This document shows, piece by piece, positions 15,938-23,953 of a stretch of 64,000 nt of DNA (the first letter of the stretch is position 1; every line of letters starts with the position of its first letter). The notes under the pieces were generated by a model. The model saw nothing but the letters and a program-made list of their open reading frames with translations. It was not told the DNA's origin and ran no database searches. Made by a program: the position numbers and the translations under genes. The DNA lies in the NCBI GenBank assembly GCA_947455195.1, contig CANGMI010000006.1, positions 248,001 to 312,000 of the forward strand, given 5' to 3'. This DNA comes from Pseudomonadota bacterium. Its GTDB lineage: Bacteria; Pseudomonadota; Gammaproteobacteria; Burkholderiales; SG8-39.

Positions 15938-16890
15938 CAGGCTTCGATGCAGGTACCGGCGCGCCCTTCGATGGCCTCGAAAGCGCGTTCGAGCGAAGTG
16001 ATGACCACCCGCTTGCCACCGGCATCGAGATAATCGAGCGCTGCCTGAATCTTGGGCCCCATGCTGCCGGGCGGAAACTGGCCCTGGGCCGCGAGCTCGC
16101 GCGCCTCGGCGGCCGTGAGGCGATCGAGAAAGCGCTGCTGCGGCGTGCCGAAATCAACCGCAACCCGCTCCACACCAGTGAGCAGCAACAGGGTATCGGC
16201 CCCCAGTTGGGCGGCCAGCAGGGCACTGGTCAGATCCTTGTCGATCACCGCCGCGACGCCCTCGTACTCGCCATCGGCACGACGCACGACCGGAATGCCG
16301 CCACCGCCGGCCGCAATGGGCACGACACCGGCGTCGAGCAGTACCCGAATCGTGGCCAATTCGAGAATGTGCCGCGGGCGAGGCGACGCCACCAGCCGTC
16401 GATAGCCCCGTCCGGCATCTTCGCCGAAGGTCCAGCCGGTCTGCTCGGCCATGTCCGCCGCGACCGCCTCGGAAAAGAACTTGCCGACCGGCTTGGTCGG
16501 GTTCTCGAACGCAGGGTCGGTCGGGTCAACCTCCACCTGCGAGACAAGCGAGACCACCTGACGGTCAACGCCATGCCGTACCAGTGTGTTGGCAAAGCAC
16601 TGCTGGAACATGTAGCCCATGCCGCCCTGCGAGTGAGCCACACAGACGTCCATCGGCATTGGCGGCAGTTCGCTCGCGGTGCGGGCCATGCGAAAGAGGA
16701 TATTTCCCACCACCGGCCCGTTACCATGCGTGAGCACCAGCCGATAGCCGCTCTGGACGATCTCGAGCAGGCGTTCGGTCAGACCATTGATGATGTCGAT
16801 CTGCTCCTGGGCGGTGCCACGGATGTGCGGCGGATAGCTGGCGTTGCCGCCGAGCGCAGCAACGACCAGAGGCCCTTGCGCGCGGGGCAT
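15937..16890 (-). CDS. allK: Carbamate kinase of the oxamate/carbamoyl-phosphate operon
   Basis: A 317-aa amino-acid-kinase-fold enzyme from ATG 16890, overlapping the fdrA stop (ATGA). Motifs: ALGGNA near the N-terminus, THGNGPVVGN, AGGGGIPVV and VIDKDLTSALLA, all in carbamate kinase order. It converts carbamoyl phosphate plus ADP to ATP, CO2 and ammonia. Between fdrA and allH rather than next to arginine deiminase genes, it most likely uses carbamoyl phosphate released by the FdrA/DUF1116/DUF2877 enzyme, giving one ATP per turnover. The name allK is by analogy with the E. coli allantoin locus; it is an ArcC homologue. Confidence 0.92.
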   Translation of the reverse strand: MPRAQGPLVVAALGGNASYPPHIRGTAQEQIDIINGLTERLLEIVQSGYRLVLTHGNGPVVGNILFRMARTASELPPMPMDVCVAHSQGGMGYMFQQCFANTLVRHGVDRQVVSLVSQVEVDPTDPAFENPTKPVGKFFSEAVAADMAEQTGWTFGEDAGRGYRRLVASPRPRHILELATIRVLLDAGVVPIAAGGGGIPVVRRADGEYEGVAAVIDKDLTSALLAAQLGADTLLLLTGVERVAVDFGTPQQRFLDRLTAAEARELAAQGQFPPGSMGPKIQAALDYLDAGGKRVVITSLERAFEAIEGRAGTCIEA

Positions 16891-18434
16891 CACGGCCGAA
16901 CCATGCGCAGCGCCGCACGAGCCGCTTCGGTCGATCCGGAAAAGACCATGGCACCGGCATCGCGCAGGCTGCGCACCTGGGCGCTGCGCTGCTGCGGATC
17001 CTCGTCGGTGCCGCACACGAACACCACGAACGCGAGCGAACGACCTTCGCGCGCCGCCTCGAGGCGGGCATCACGAATCGACGGCACCAGCGCCCCTGCC
17101 GGATCATCGTGCGACCCATGTCCCAGAACCACATCGAGCACGATGACCGCAACAGCCTTGTCGCGCGCCTCGGCGCGCAGGCGCTCGACACGCATGGTCG
17201 GGTCGATCATCGGGTGCGGCCGACCCACCGTGAACCGGTCATCGCCCAGATCGATCGCGGTGTGTTCGACACTGTGCATCGGGTCAGACAGTGCACGGGC
17301 ATCGTCCAGCGGTGCGTTGGACCACACCGAGAGTCCGGCATCGCGCCAGATGGCCTGGGCCTCGTAGCAGAAGGTGCCACCCGAATAGAGCGCGCGAATG
17401 TACTTCTGCGACGCCACGAACGAAGGGCGCGCAGGCAGACGCTCATCGGTCGCGGGCACCGGCAGGTCGGCAAGGACGATGGCCTGACGCACCGCGTCGG
17501 CCAGCGTGGTCGTGATCCAGACCCCGGGCACCGGCTCCAGCCGGGCGCCGATGAAGAGAACCACCGCAGGCTTGGCCACCACGCGCAGGCGCTCGATGAT
17601 GCGCGCGCTCACCTCGGCCGACGGGGGTTTGGACACGACGAGAATCACCCGGGTGCCCGGATCGGCCCCGAGGAGATCGATGGCCTGCAGCATCGTTGCA
17701 CCACCGACCGCCGCACTGATGTCGCGACCGCCGGTGCCGATGGCATGCGATACCCCGCCGCCGGCCAGATGGATCTGGACGCTGGCTTCCTGGAGTCCGG
17801 TGCCGGAGGCAGCCACGATGCCGATGGACCCGCGCCGGACCTCGTTGGCAAAGCCCAGAGGAATGCCGTTGATGATGGCCGTGCCGCAATCGGGCCCCAT
17901 GACCAGCAGGTTCTTGCGAACCGCCAGCGCCTTGAGGGCGCACTCCTCGGCAACGGGGACGTTGTCGCTGAACAGAAAGACATGGCAGCCATGCCGCAGC
18001 GCCTTCATGGCCTCGCCGGCGGCGTAAGGGCCGGGGACCGAAACCTGGACGAGACCGGCATCGGGGACACGCGCCAGGCCCTGGGCCAGCGCACGCGGTA
18101 CGGGTGCCAGCCCGGTGGCTGCAGCACCGCCCGCAGCAGGCGCCTCGCCCAGCAAGGCCCGCTCGGCCTGGGCGAGGGCCACCGCCCCTTGCGCTTCGGT
18201 ATCACTCTCGATCACGATCAGGAGGTCTCCCGGACCGCAGGCCTGCAAGGCCTCGGGCAACATGCGGGCCTCGGCCAGGATCTCCTTGTTGGCACCGGTG
18301 CCCATCACCAGCGTGGCGCGCCGAATACCCTCGAGCGCAAGCAACCGCTCGGTGATCCGCATGAGTGCAACCGAATCCTTGTACAGATTCTGCTTGCTGA
18401 TCGCGACCACGTTTCCTGCAGCTATGACCGACAT
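16890..18434 (-). CDS. fdrA: FdrA/AllF-like acyl-CoA-synthetase-fold subunit of oxamate carbamoyltransferase
   Basis: A 514-aa protein from ATG 18434 (MSVIAAGNVVAISKQNLYKD), one base after the preceding stop. It has the succinyl-CoA-synthetase alpha fold: nucleotide-binding-like part with GPDCGTAIINGIPLGFAN, SGTGLQE, then GTGGRDISAAVGGATMLQAIDLL, and a C-terminal ligase-like domain (VIVLDVVLGHGSHDDPAG). This is the FdrA pattern, distinct from true CoA ligases; an ARHTGS-type phospho-histidine, present in the CoA ligase at 341-1744, is absent here. With DUF1116 and DUF2877 it forms oxamate carbamoyltransferase in E. coli (AllF). It is the second gene of the operon after a 95-aa unknown. No allantoinase or ureidoglycolate gene lies nearby. 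Confidence 0.88.
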   Translation of the reverse strand: MSVIAAGNVVAISKQNLYKDSVALMRITERLLALEGIRRATLVMGTGANKEILAEARMLPEALQACGPGDLLIVIESDTEAQGAVALAQAERALLGEAPAAGGAAATGLAPVPRALAQGLARVPDAGLVQVSVPGPYAAGEAMKALRHGCHVFLFSDNVPVAEECALKALAVRKNLLVMGPDCGTAIINGIPLGFANEVRRGSIGIVAASGTGLQEASVQIHLAGGGVSHAIGTGGRDISAAVGGATMLQAIDLLGADPGTRVILVVSKPPSAEVSARIIERLRVVAKPAVVLFIGARLEPVPGVWITTTLADAVRQAIVLADLPVPATDERLPARPSFVASQKYIRALYSGGTFCYEAQAIWRDAGLSVWSNAPLDDARALSDPMHSVEHTAIDLGDDRFTVGRPHPMIDPTMRVERLRAEARDKAVAVIVLDVVLGHGSHDDPAGALVPSIRDARLEAAREGRSLAFVVFVCGTDEDPQQRSAQVRSLRDAGAMVFSGSTEAARAALRMVRP

Positions 18435-18435
18435 C

Positions 18436-18723
18436 TCACGCAACCTCGTCGAACAGCGAGAGCTGCCGCCCACCCATCAGGACGGCTTGCTCGACACGCC
18501 GCTTGGCGTCTTTCAAGGTGGCCGACTGGCCCTGATGGGTGCCAGCCTGCCAGCGATATTTCATTTCCAGGTGAACTCCGGGTTCGATCTCGACCACACC
18601 GACACGCTTCTTGCCCAGCCAGTAACCGTGGGATCGATACCCGCGCTCCCAGAAAGGGCGGGGCTCGCGCCGGGTTTTTTTCTGGCGGGCAGGGGGCCGA
18701 GGCTCGAGTTGCGCAGCGGTCAT
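18436..18723 (-). CDS. Unrecognised 95-aa basic protein at the head of the fdrA operon
   Basis: The 95-aa frame from ATG 18723 ends one base before the fdrA ATG (TGA-G-ATG), so the two should be translated in sequence. It is basic at the N-terminus (RPPARQKKTRRE) and then has an organised core: FWERGYRSHGYWLGKKRVG, VEIEPGVHLEMKYRWQAG, LKDAKRRVEQAV and a C-terminal QLSLFDEVA. The alternation suggests a small beta-sheet/helix domain, perhaps nucleic-acid binding. I do not recognise the family. A longer upstream extension to 18957 is open but not convincing because it reads as Arg-rich GC noise. It could be a general conserved protein that happens to lead the operon. Confidence 0.62.
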   Translation of the reverse strand: MTAAQLEPRPPARQKKTRREPRPFWERGYRSHGYWLGKKRVGVVEIEPGVHLEMKYRWQAGTHQGQSATLKDAKRRVEQAVLMGGRQLSLFDEVA

Positions 18724-18911
18724 GGCGCAGGTCCAGTCTGTCCGTGAGGGGCCATTATCACCGATCCTGTGTCTCATCTGCGCAGCGCGCCCCGTGCCGC
18801 CGGCGCGGCGTCCGCTCGATGTCGCGCGCGGGTCGCTACAATCCGGTCGCCTGTCGTCAAAGCGCACGCGCTGCCGTACGCCCCAACGAGATTCTTCACG
18901 AGACCTGCCGC
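18724..18911. promoter_or_regulatory. Divergent promoter region of the fdrA operon and the outer-membrane-like gene
   Basis: This is 188 bases between two divergent starts. On the minus strand GATAAT (18754-18759) is a good -10 about 30 bases before the 95-aa gene, but no clear -35 accompanies it. On the plus strand TACAAT (18837-18842) is a plausible -10 for the gene at 18912, again with a weak -35. The operator, if any, is not evident. Confidence 0.35.
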
Positions 18912-19781
18912 ATGAGACTTCCCACCACCGCACGCCTGCCCGTGATCGCCCCTGCAAGCGAACCTGCAGGCAGCGCCCCTCGCTGCCGCGCCGGCGCTGC
19001 CCCGCGTAGCCGGCGGCCCGATCTTGCGATCCTGCTCGTACTGACCGCGCTCATGCCCCTGCCCCGGGTTGCTCAGGCCGACATCACCGACGAGATCCAG
19101 GTCTACACCAACGAGATCAACGGCGTGCACGAAGCAGGGCTCGAGCTGCACGTGAACACCACGCCCAGCGGGCGCACCACGCCGGCCTATCCACGCGAAG
19201 TGACGCCCGCCCACGCGTTGCGCATCACCCCCGAGTTTTCTTACGGCCTGGCCGAGAACTGGGAGCTCGGCGCCTATCTGCCCACGGTGGCGCGCGCCAG
19301 CGGGCAATACGACGTTGCAGGCGCCAAGATCCGCCTGAAATGGTTGCCCCTTCACCCCGAGGATGGCTTCTATCTCGGACTGAACACCGAACTGTCCCGC
19401 ATGGCGCAGATCTATTCCGAAGCCCGTACGACCGCGGAATTTCGGTTTATCGGCGGCTGGAAGTCGGGCCCCTGGCTCGTGGGCGTCAACCCGATCTTCG
19501 ATTTCGCCCTGTCAGACGCCACCCGCTCGAAGACACCCGATACCGAACTCGCCTTCAAGGCCAGCCGCGAAGTGCTGCCAGGCATCGGGCTGGGCAGCGA
19601 GTTCTACTGGGGCGTCGGCAAGCTCAACGATGTGCAGCCGTTCGGCCGCTCGCCCAACACGCTCTACGCGGTCGTGGACATCGACCGCAAGCCGTGGATC
19701 TTCAACGTCGGCATCGGTCACGGCACCTCCTCGAGTGCCGATCGCTGGACCGTGAAGGCCATCATCGAGATCCCGTTCTGA
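18912..19781 (+). CDS. Putative outer-membrane beta-barrel protein, unknown function
   Basis: A 289-aa protein from ATG 18912. After an unusually long N-region (about 35 residues, Arg/Ala/Pro-rich) comes a hydrophobic stretch LAILLVLTALMPLPRVAQA that looks like a signal peptide with cleavage after AQA. The mature part alternates polar and hydrophobic residues with many aromatics (HALRITPEFSYGLAENWELGAYLP, FYLGLNTELS, FRFIGGWKSGPWLVGVNPIFDF) and ends in IEIPF; a terminal Phe is the usual signature of a BamA-inserted barrel. It resembles hypothetical barrel proteins of betaproteobacteria without assigned function. The true start may lie further in, which would shorten the odd N-region. It is divergent from the fdrA operon and upstream of kup. 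Confidence 0.75.
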   Translation: MRLPTTARLPVIAPASEPAGSAPRCRAGAAPRSRRPDLAILLVLTALMPLPRVAQADITDEIQVYTNEINGVHEAGLELHVNTTPSGRTTPAYPREVTPAHALRITPEFSYGLAENWELGAYLPTVARASGQYDVAGAKIRLKWLPLHPEDGFYLGLNTELSRMAQIYSEARTTAEFRFIGGWKSGPWLVGVNPIFDFALSDATRSKTPDTELAFKASREVLPGIGLGSEFYWGVGKLNDVQPFGRSPNTLYAVVDIDRKPWIFNVGIGHGTSSSADRWTVKAIIEIPF

Positions 19782-19866
19782 CTCGGGCACAACCCTCCGG
19801 GGGTAGTTGCGCCCGCCCTTGTTGCGGCGCACTATAACCGCCCTTGCAGGCCTCTCGGAGTGGACG

Positions 19867-21750
19867 ATGGATCGATCCGGACAGACGTCGGGTACGGCGA
19901 CGCTCACCCTTTCTGCGATCGGCATCGTCTACGGCGACATCGGCACCAGTCCGCTCTACGCGCTCAAGGAAGTCTTCTCCGGCAACCACGGCATCACCTT
20001 CTCCGCCGACAATGTCGTGGGGGTCGTCTCGGTCATCCTGTGGGCACTGACGGTCGTGGTGTCGCTCAAGTACGTCTCGCTGATCCTGCGCGCCGACAAC
20101 CGGGGCGAAGGCGGTGTCATGGCAATGATGGCGCTCGCCAGTTCAGCGGTCGGGCGCACGTCGCGGTGGCGGGCGCCGGTCATCCTGTGCGGACTGCTGG
20201 GCGCGGCCCTCTTCTTCGGCGAGGGCGTCATCACACCCGCCATTTCGGTACTCTCGGCCGTCGAGGGCCTGGAAGTTGCAACGCCCTTCTTCGCCCCGTA
20301 CGTGCTCGGCCTCACGGTGGCCATCCTCGTACTGCTCTACTGCGTGCAGCGCAAGGGCACCAGCAGCATCGGGGCGGTCTTCGGCCCGGTCATGCTCATC
20401 TGGTTCATCACGCTGGCAGGAGTGGGCATCGCCAACATCGTCCGCTACCCCGGGATTCTCGCGGCTCTGAACCCGCTGGCGGCGCTGGGCTTCCTGGCAG
20501 CCCACCCGGGCATATCCTTCATCGCGCTTGGTGCCATCGTGCTTGCCCTCACGGGTGCCGAGGCCCTCTACGCAGACCTCGGACACTTCGGGCGACGACC
20601 GATCCGCATCGCCTGGTTTGCCATCATCTTCCCGTCACTGGCACTGGCCTACCTGGGGCAGGGTGCCCTGATGCTGGTCGAGCCCGAGAGCTACAGGAAC
20701 CCGTTCTTTCTGGCCGTACCGGGCTGGGCCGTCCTGCCGCTGGTGGTGCTTGCCACATCGGCCACGGTCATCGCCTCGCAGGCGACGATCTCGGGGGTCT
20801 ACTCGATGACGAAGCAGGCCATCCAGCTCGGGCTGATGCCACGAGTGCGGATCCTGCACACCTCGACACGGGAGATCGGTCAGATCTATGTGCCGGTGGT
20901 CAACTGGACCCAGTTCGTGCTGGTGATTGCCGTGGTGATCGGCTTTGGCTCGTCGACCAACCTGGCCGCAGCCTACGGCTTTGCCGTGACCGGCACGATG
21001 CTGATCAACACGGTCCTGGTCTTCTTCGTGATGCACTTCGGGTGGCGCTTCAGCCTGGCCGTGTGCATTCCGATCACGCTCGCGTTTGCTGCGGTCGACC
21101 TGCTCTTCTTCTCGGCCACGCTGCTCAAGGTGGCCGATGGCGGATGGTTCCCGCTGCTTCTCGGGCTTCTGATGTTCACGATCATGACCACCTGGCAGGA
21201 GGGGCGAAAGATCGTTACCCAGCGAGTGCGTGACGAATCGATTCCGCTCGATGCCTTCCTGCCGGCGCTCTTCACTTCGCCACCGACCCGTGTGCCCGGC
21301 ACGGCGGTGTTCCTGCGCAGCGATGCCGAGGGCGTGCCACGGGCCATGCTGCACAACCTCTCGCACAACAAGGTCCTCCACGAGCGGGTGCTGTTCCTCA
21401 CGGTGCACTACCTTGAAGTGCCATGGGTACCGGCTGCCGATCGGGTGCATGTGAACGCCCTGGGCAACGACTGCTACCAGTTCGACATCAACTACGGGTT
21501 CAAGGACGAGCCTGACGTGCCCGCTGCCATCGCCCTCGGGTGCAGCCAGCACGACATGCCCTTCGAGCCGATGGAAACCTCGTTCTTCATGAGCCGTCAG
21601 ACACTGATCCCGACGGTGGGCAACGGGGGCATGGCCGACTGGCGCGAGAAGCTCTTTGCGGTGATGGCGCGCAACGCCGGTGACGCGGCCGACTACTTCA
21701 AGTTGCCAACCAATCGCGTGATCGAACTGGGCGCCCAGATCGAGATCTGA
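19867..21750 (+). CDS. kup: Low-affinity potassium transporter Kup
   Basis: A 627-aa inner-membrane protein from ATG 19867. It begins with the family hallmark IGIVYGDIGTSPLYALKEVF, followed by about 12 hydrophobic segments up to residue 440 (for example VILCGLLGAALFFGEGVITPAIS) and a cytoplasmic C-terminal domain (RVPGTAVFLRSDAEGVPRAM, then MSRQTLIPTV). Kup imports K+ with H+ and matters in acidic or low-potassium conditions. The length equals E. coli Kup (622 aa). CACTATAACC about 30 bases upstream may be a -10. It stands alone between the outer-membrane-like gene and ilvA. Confidence 0.95.
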   Translation: MDRSGQTSGTATLTLSAIGIVYGDIGTSPLYALKEVFSGNHGITFSADNVVGVVSVILWALTVVVSLKYVSLILRADNRGEGGVMAMMALASSAVGRTSRWRAPVILCGLLGAALFFGEGVITPAISVLSAVEGLEVATPFFAPYVLGLTVAILVLLYCVQRKGTSSIGAVFGPVMLIWFITLAGVGIANIVRYPGILAALNPLAALGFLAAHPGISFIALGAIVLALTGAEALYADLGHFGRRPIRIAWFAIIFPSLALAYLGQGALMLVEPESYRNPFFLAVPGWAVLPLVVLATSATVIASQATISGVYSMTKQAIQLGLMPRVRILHTSTREIGQIYVPVVNWTQFVLVIAVVIGFGSSTNLAAAYGFAVTGTMLINTVLVFFVMHFGWRFSLAVCIPITLAFAAVDLLFFSATLLKVADGGWFPLLLGLLMFTIMTTWQEGRKIVTQRVRDESIPLDAFLPALFTSPPTRVPGTAVFLRSDAEGVPRAMLHNLSHNKVLHERVLFLTVHYLEVPWVPAADRVHVNALGNDCYQFDINYGFKDEPDVPAAIALGCSQHDMPFEPMETSFFMSRQTLIPTVGNGGMADWREKLFAVMARNAGDAADYFKLPTNRVIELGAQIEI

Positions 21751-21811
21751 CGCCTGCCGCGCGCCGGCTCACGACCTCGGCCCTCATTGACTGCCCGCAC
21801 GGGACACTGCC

Positions 21812-23320
21812 ATGAATGACTATCTCGAACGCATCCTGCGGGCTCGGGTCTACGATGTGGCCATCGAGACGCCCCTGGAGATTGCCACCAACCTGTCGGC
21901 GCGAATCGACAATCGGCTCTGGCTGAAGCGAGAAGACCTGCAACCGGTCTTCTCTTTCAAGCTGCGCGGTGCCTACAACAAGATGGTGCACCTCGGAGCA
22001 GGCGCACTGCGGCGGGGGGTCATCTGCTCCTCAGCCGGCAATCATGCGCAGGGAGTGGCGCTGGCCGCCGAGCGCCTGGGCTGTCAGGCGCTGGTCGTGA
22101 TGCCCACGACCACCCCTCGAATCAAGGTCGATGCGGTCACGCGCCGCGGCGCAGAAGTCATCCTGCACGGCGACTCCTACAGCGATGCCTATGCCCACGC
22201 CCGATCGCTCGAGGCCGAGCGCCAGCTGACCTTCGTCCATCCCTACGACGACCCCGATGTCATCGCCGGTCAGGGCACGATCGGCATGGAGATCCTGAGG
22301 CAACTGCAAGGGCCACTCGATGCCATCTTCGTCGCGATCGGCGGGGGCGGGCTCATCTCGGGTGTCGCAAGCTATGTGAAGCGGGTACGTCCCGGGGTGA
22401 AGGTGATCGGGGTGCAGACCATCGACTCCGACGCGATGAAGCGCTCGATCAGCGCCGGACGACGCATCACGCTGAAGCAGGTCGGGTTGTTCGCCGACGG
22501 CATCGCCGTGCGCCAGGTGGGGCGAGAAACCTTTCGCATCACCCGCGAACTGGTCGATGACATCCTGCTGGTGGATACCGATGCCATCTGCGCGGCGATA
22601 CGCGATGTCTTCGAAGACACTCGCAGCATCCTCGAACCGGCCGGCGCGGTTGCCATCGCAGGCGCCAAGCACTACGCCGAACGGCATCGCGCCCGCGGCC
22701 GCGACTATGTCGCCATTGCCTGTGGAGCCAACACCAACTTCGATCGGCTCGGTTTCATGGCCGAGCGCGCCGCCGTCGGCGAACATCGCGAGGCCATCCT
22801 CGCGGTGACCATTCCTGAACGCCCCGGCAGCTTTCGCGAATTCTGTTCGCTCATCGGCAGTCGCAGCATCACCGAATTCAACTACCGCGCCGCAGATCCC
22901 GGCGCCGCGCAAGTCTTCGTCGGAATGCAGATCGCCAACGACAACGAGAAGCGGCAGGTGCTGGCGCATCTGCGGCAGGCAGGGCTCGAGACCATCGACC
23001 TGTCGGACAACGAGATGGCCAAGCTCCACGTGCGCCATCTGGTTGGCGGGCGCGCACCGGGCATCGACGACGAAGTGCTGCATCGCTTCGAGTTTCCCGA
23101 ACGGCCCGGAGCCTTGCTGCGCTTTCTCGATGCGATGCGGGGCGAATGGAACATCAGCCTCTTTCACTACCGCAATCATGGCTCCGATTCGGGCCGCGTC
23201 CTGGTGGGCATGCAGGTGCCGTCAGGGCGGAAGCAGGATTTCCAGCGCTTTCTCACCCGAATCGGGTACCCCCATGTCGATGAAACGGGAAATCCGGCCT
23301 ACCGCCTGTTCCTGCGCTAG
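21812..23320 (+). CDS. ilvA: Biosynthetic threonine ammonia-lyase IlvA
   Basis: A 502-aa PLP enzyme from ATG 21812. The catalytic domain has PLP lysine K50 in FSFKLRGAYNK, SSAGNHAQG and the phosphate-binding GGGGLISG; the C-terminal 170 residues contain two ACT-like regulatory repeats, each starting ERPGSFREF or ERPGALLRF. It deaminates threonine to 2-oxobutanoate, the first step of isoleucine synthesis, and the two ACT-like repeats indicate the long, isoleucine-inhibited form. Its stop overlaps the stop of the convergent cyclo-ligase gene by two bases. Confidence 0.95.
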   Translation: MNDYLERILRARVYDVAIETPLEIATNLSARIDNRLWLKREDLQPVFSFKLRGAYNKMVHLGAGALRRGVICSSAGNHAQGVALAAERLGCQALVVMPTTTPRIKVDAVTRRGAEVILHGDSYSDAYAHARSLEAERQLTFVHPYDDPDVIAGQGTIGMEILRQLQGPLDAIFVAIGGGGLISGVASYVKRVRPGVKVIGVQTIDSDAMKRSISAGRRITLKQVGLFADGIAVRQVGRETFRITRELVDDILLVDTDAICAAIRDVFEDTRSILEPAGAVAIAGAKHYAERHRARGRDYVAIACGANTNFDRLGFMAERAAVGEHREAILAVTIPERPGSFREFCSLIGSRSITEFNYRAADPGAAQVFVGMQIANDNEKRQVLAHLRQAGLETIDLSDNEMAKLHVRHLVGGRAPGIDDEVLHRFEFPERPGALLRFLDAMRGEWNISLFHYRNHGSDSGRVLVGMQVPSGRKQDFQRFLTRIGYPHVDETGNPAYRLFLR

Positions 23321-23904
23321 ACCACCACGCACGTGCGTCGTGCACCCGCCTCGGTGACGACCCAGTCCATCGGAATGTCATGGGGTTGCGGGTACAGTGT
23401 GGCCATCGCCGCAAGTTCATGGGCAACGCCAATCGTGCGGGGGCGGGGGCTCAGGGCAGCCAGGGTGCGGTCGAAGAACCCACCGCCATAGCCGAGCCGA
23501 TAACCCTCGCGATCAAAGCCGTTCATCGGCACGATGAGGGTGTGCGGAATCACGACCTCACCCGAGGTCGGGTGGGCAATGCCGTAGACGCCCTCGGCAA
23601 GCGGGTCACCCGGCGACCAGAGGCGAAACGCCAGTGGCGTGCGCGGTGCCAGCACCACCGGCAAGGCGGTTCGCCCACCGCGAGCACGCACCTGCTGCAG
23701 GATGTAACGCGCATCGTATTCGTTGCGCCAGGGCCAGCAGAACCCCACAATGCCCTCATGAAGATCGGGAAACGCCTGCAGCAGATGAGCATCGATCAAT
23801 TCGCCCCAGGCCGCGAGCTGGATCCGATCGACGGCCATTCGGTCGGCGATGAGACGGTTACGCTCGGCGCGGCGCCATTGCGCCAGAGACTGCCCGTCAA
23901 TCAT
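23317..23904 (-). CDS. fthC: 5-formyltetrahydrofolate cyclo-ligase
   Basis: A 195-aa protein from ATG 23904 (MIDGQSLAQWRRAERN). The N-terminus has the basic substrate-binding region (WRRAERNRLIADR), and the C-terminus the nucleotide motif RLGYGGGFFDRTLA, the standard GYGGGYYDR signature. It converts 5-formyl-THF to 5,10-methenyl-THF using ATP, returning folate to the one-carbon pool; it is also known as YgfA. It converges on ilvA, and its start lies opposite the 5' end of the transglycosylase gene. An upstream ATG (23970) would add 22 residues without homology support. Confidence 0.88.
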   Translation of the reverse strand: MIDGQSLAQWRRAERNRLIADRMAVDRIQLAAWGELIDAHLLQAFPDLHEGIVGFCWPWRNEYDARYILQQVRARGGRTALPVVLAPRTPLAFRLWSPGDPLAEGVYGIAHPTSGEVVIPHTLIVPMNGFDREGYRLGYGGGFFDRTLAALSPRPRTIGVAHELAAMATLYPQPHDIPMDWVVTEAGARRTCVVV

Positions 23905-23953
23905 GAAGACCTGCTCCTGATAGGTGGCGCCCCGCGTCCGGATCGACACCGTG

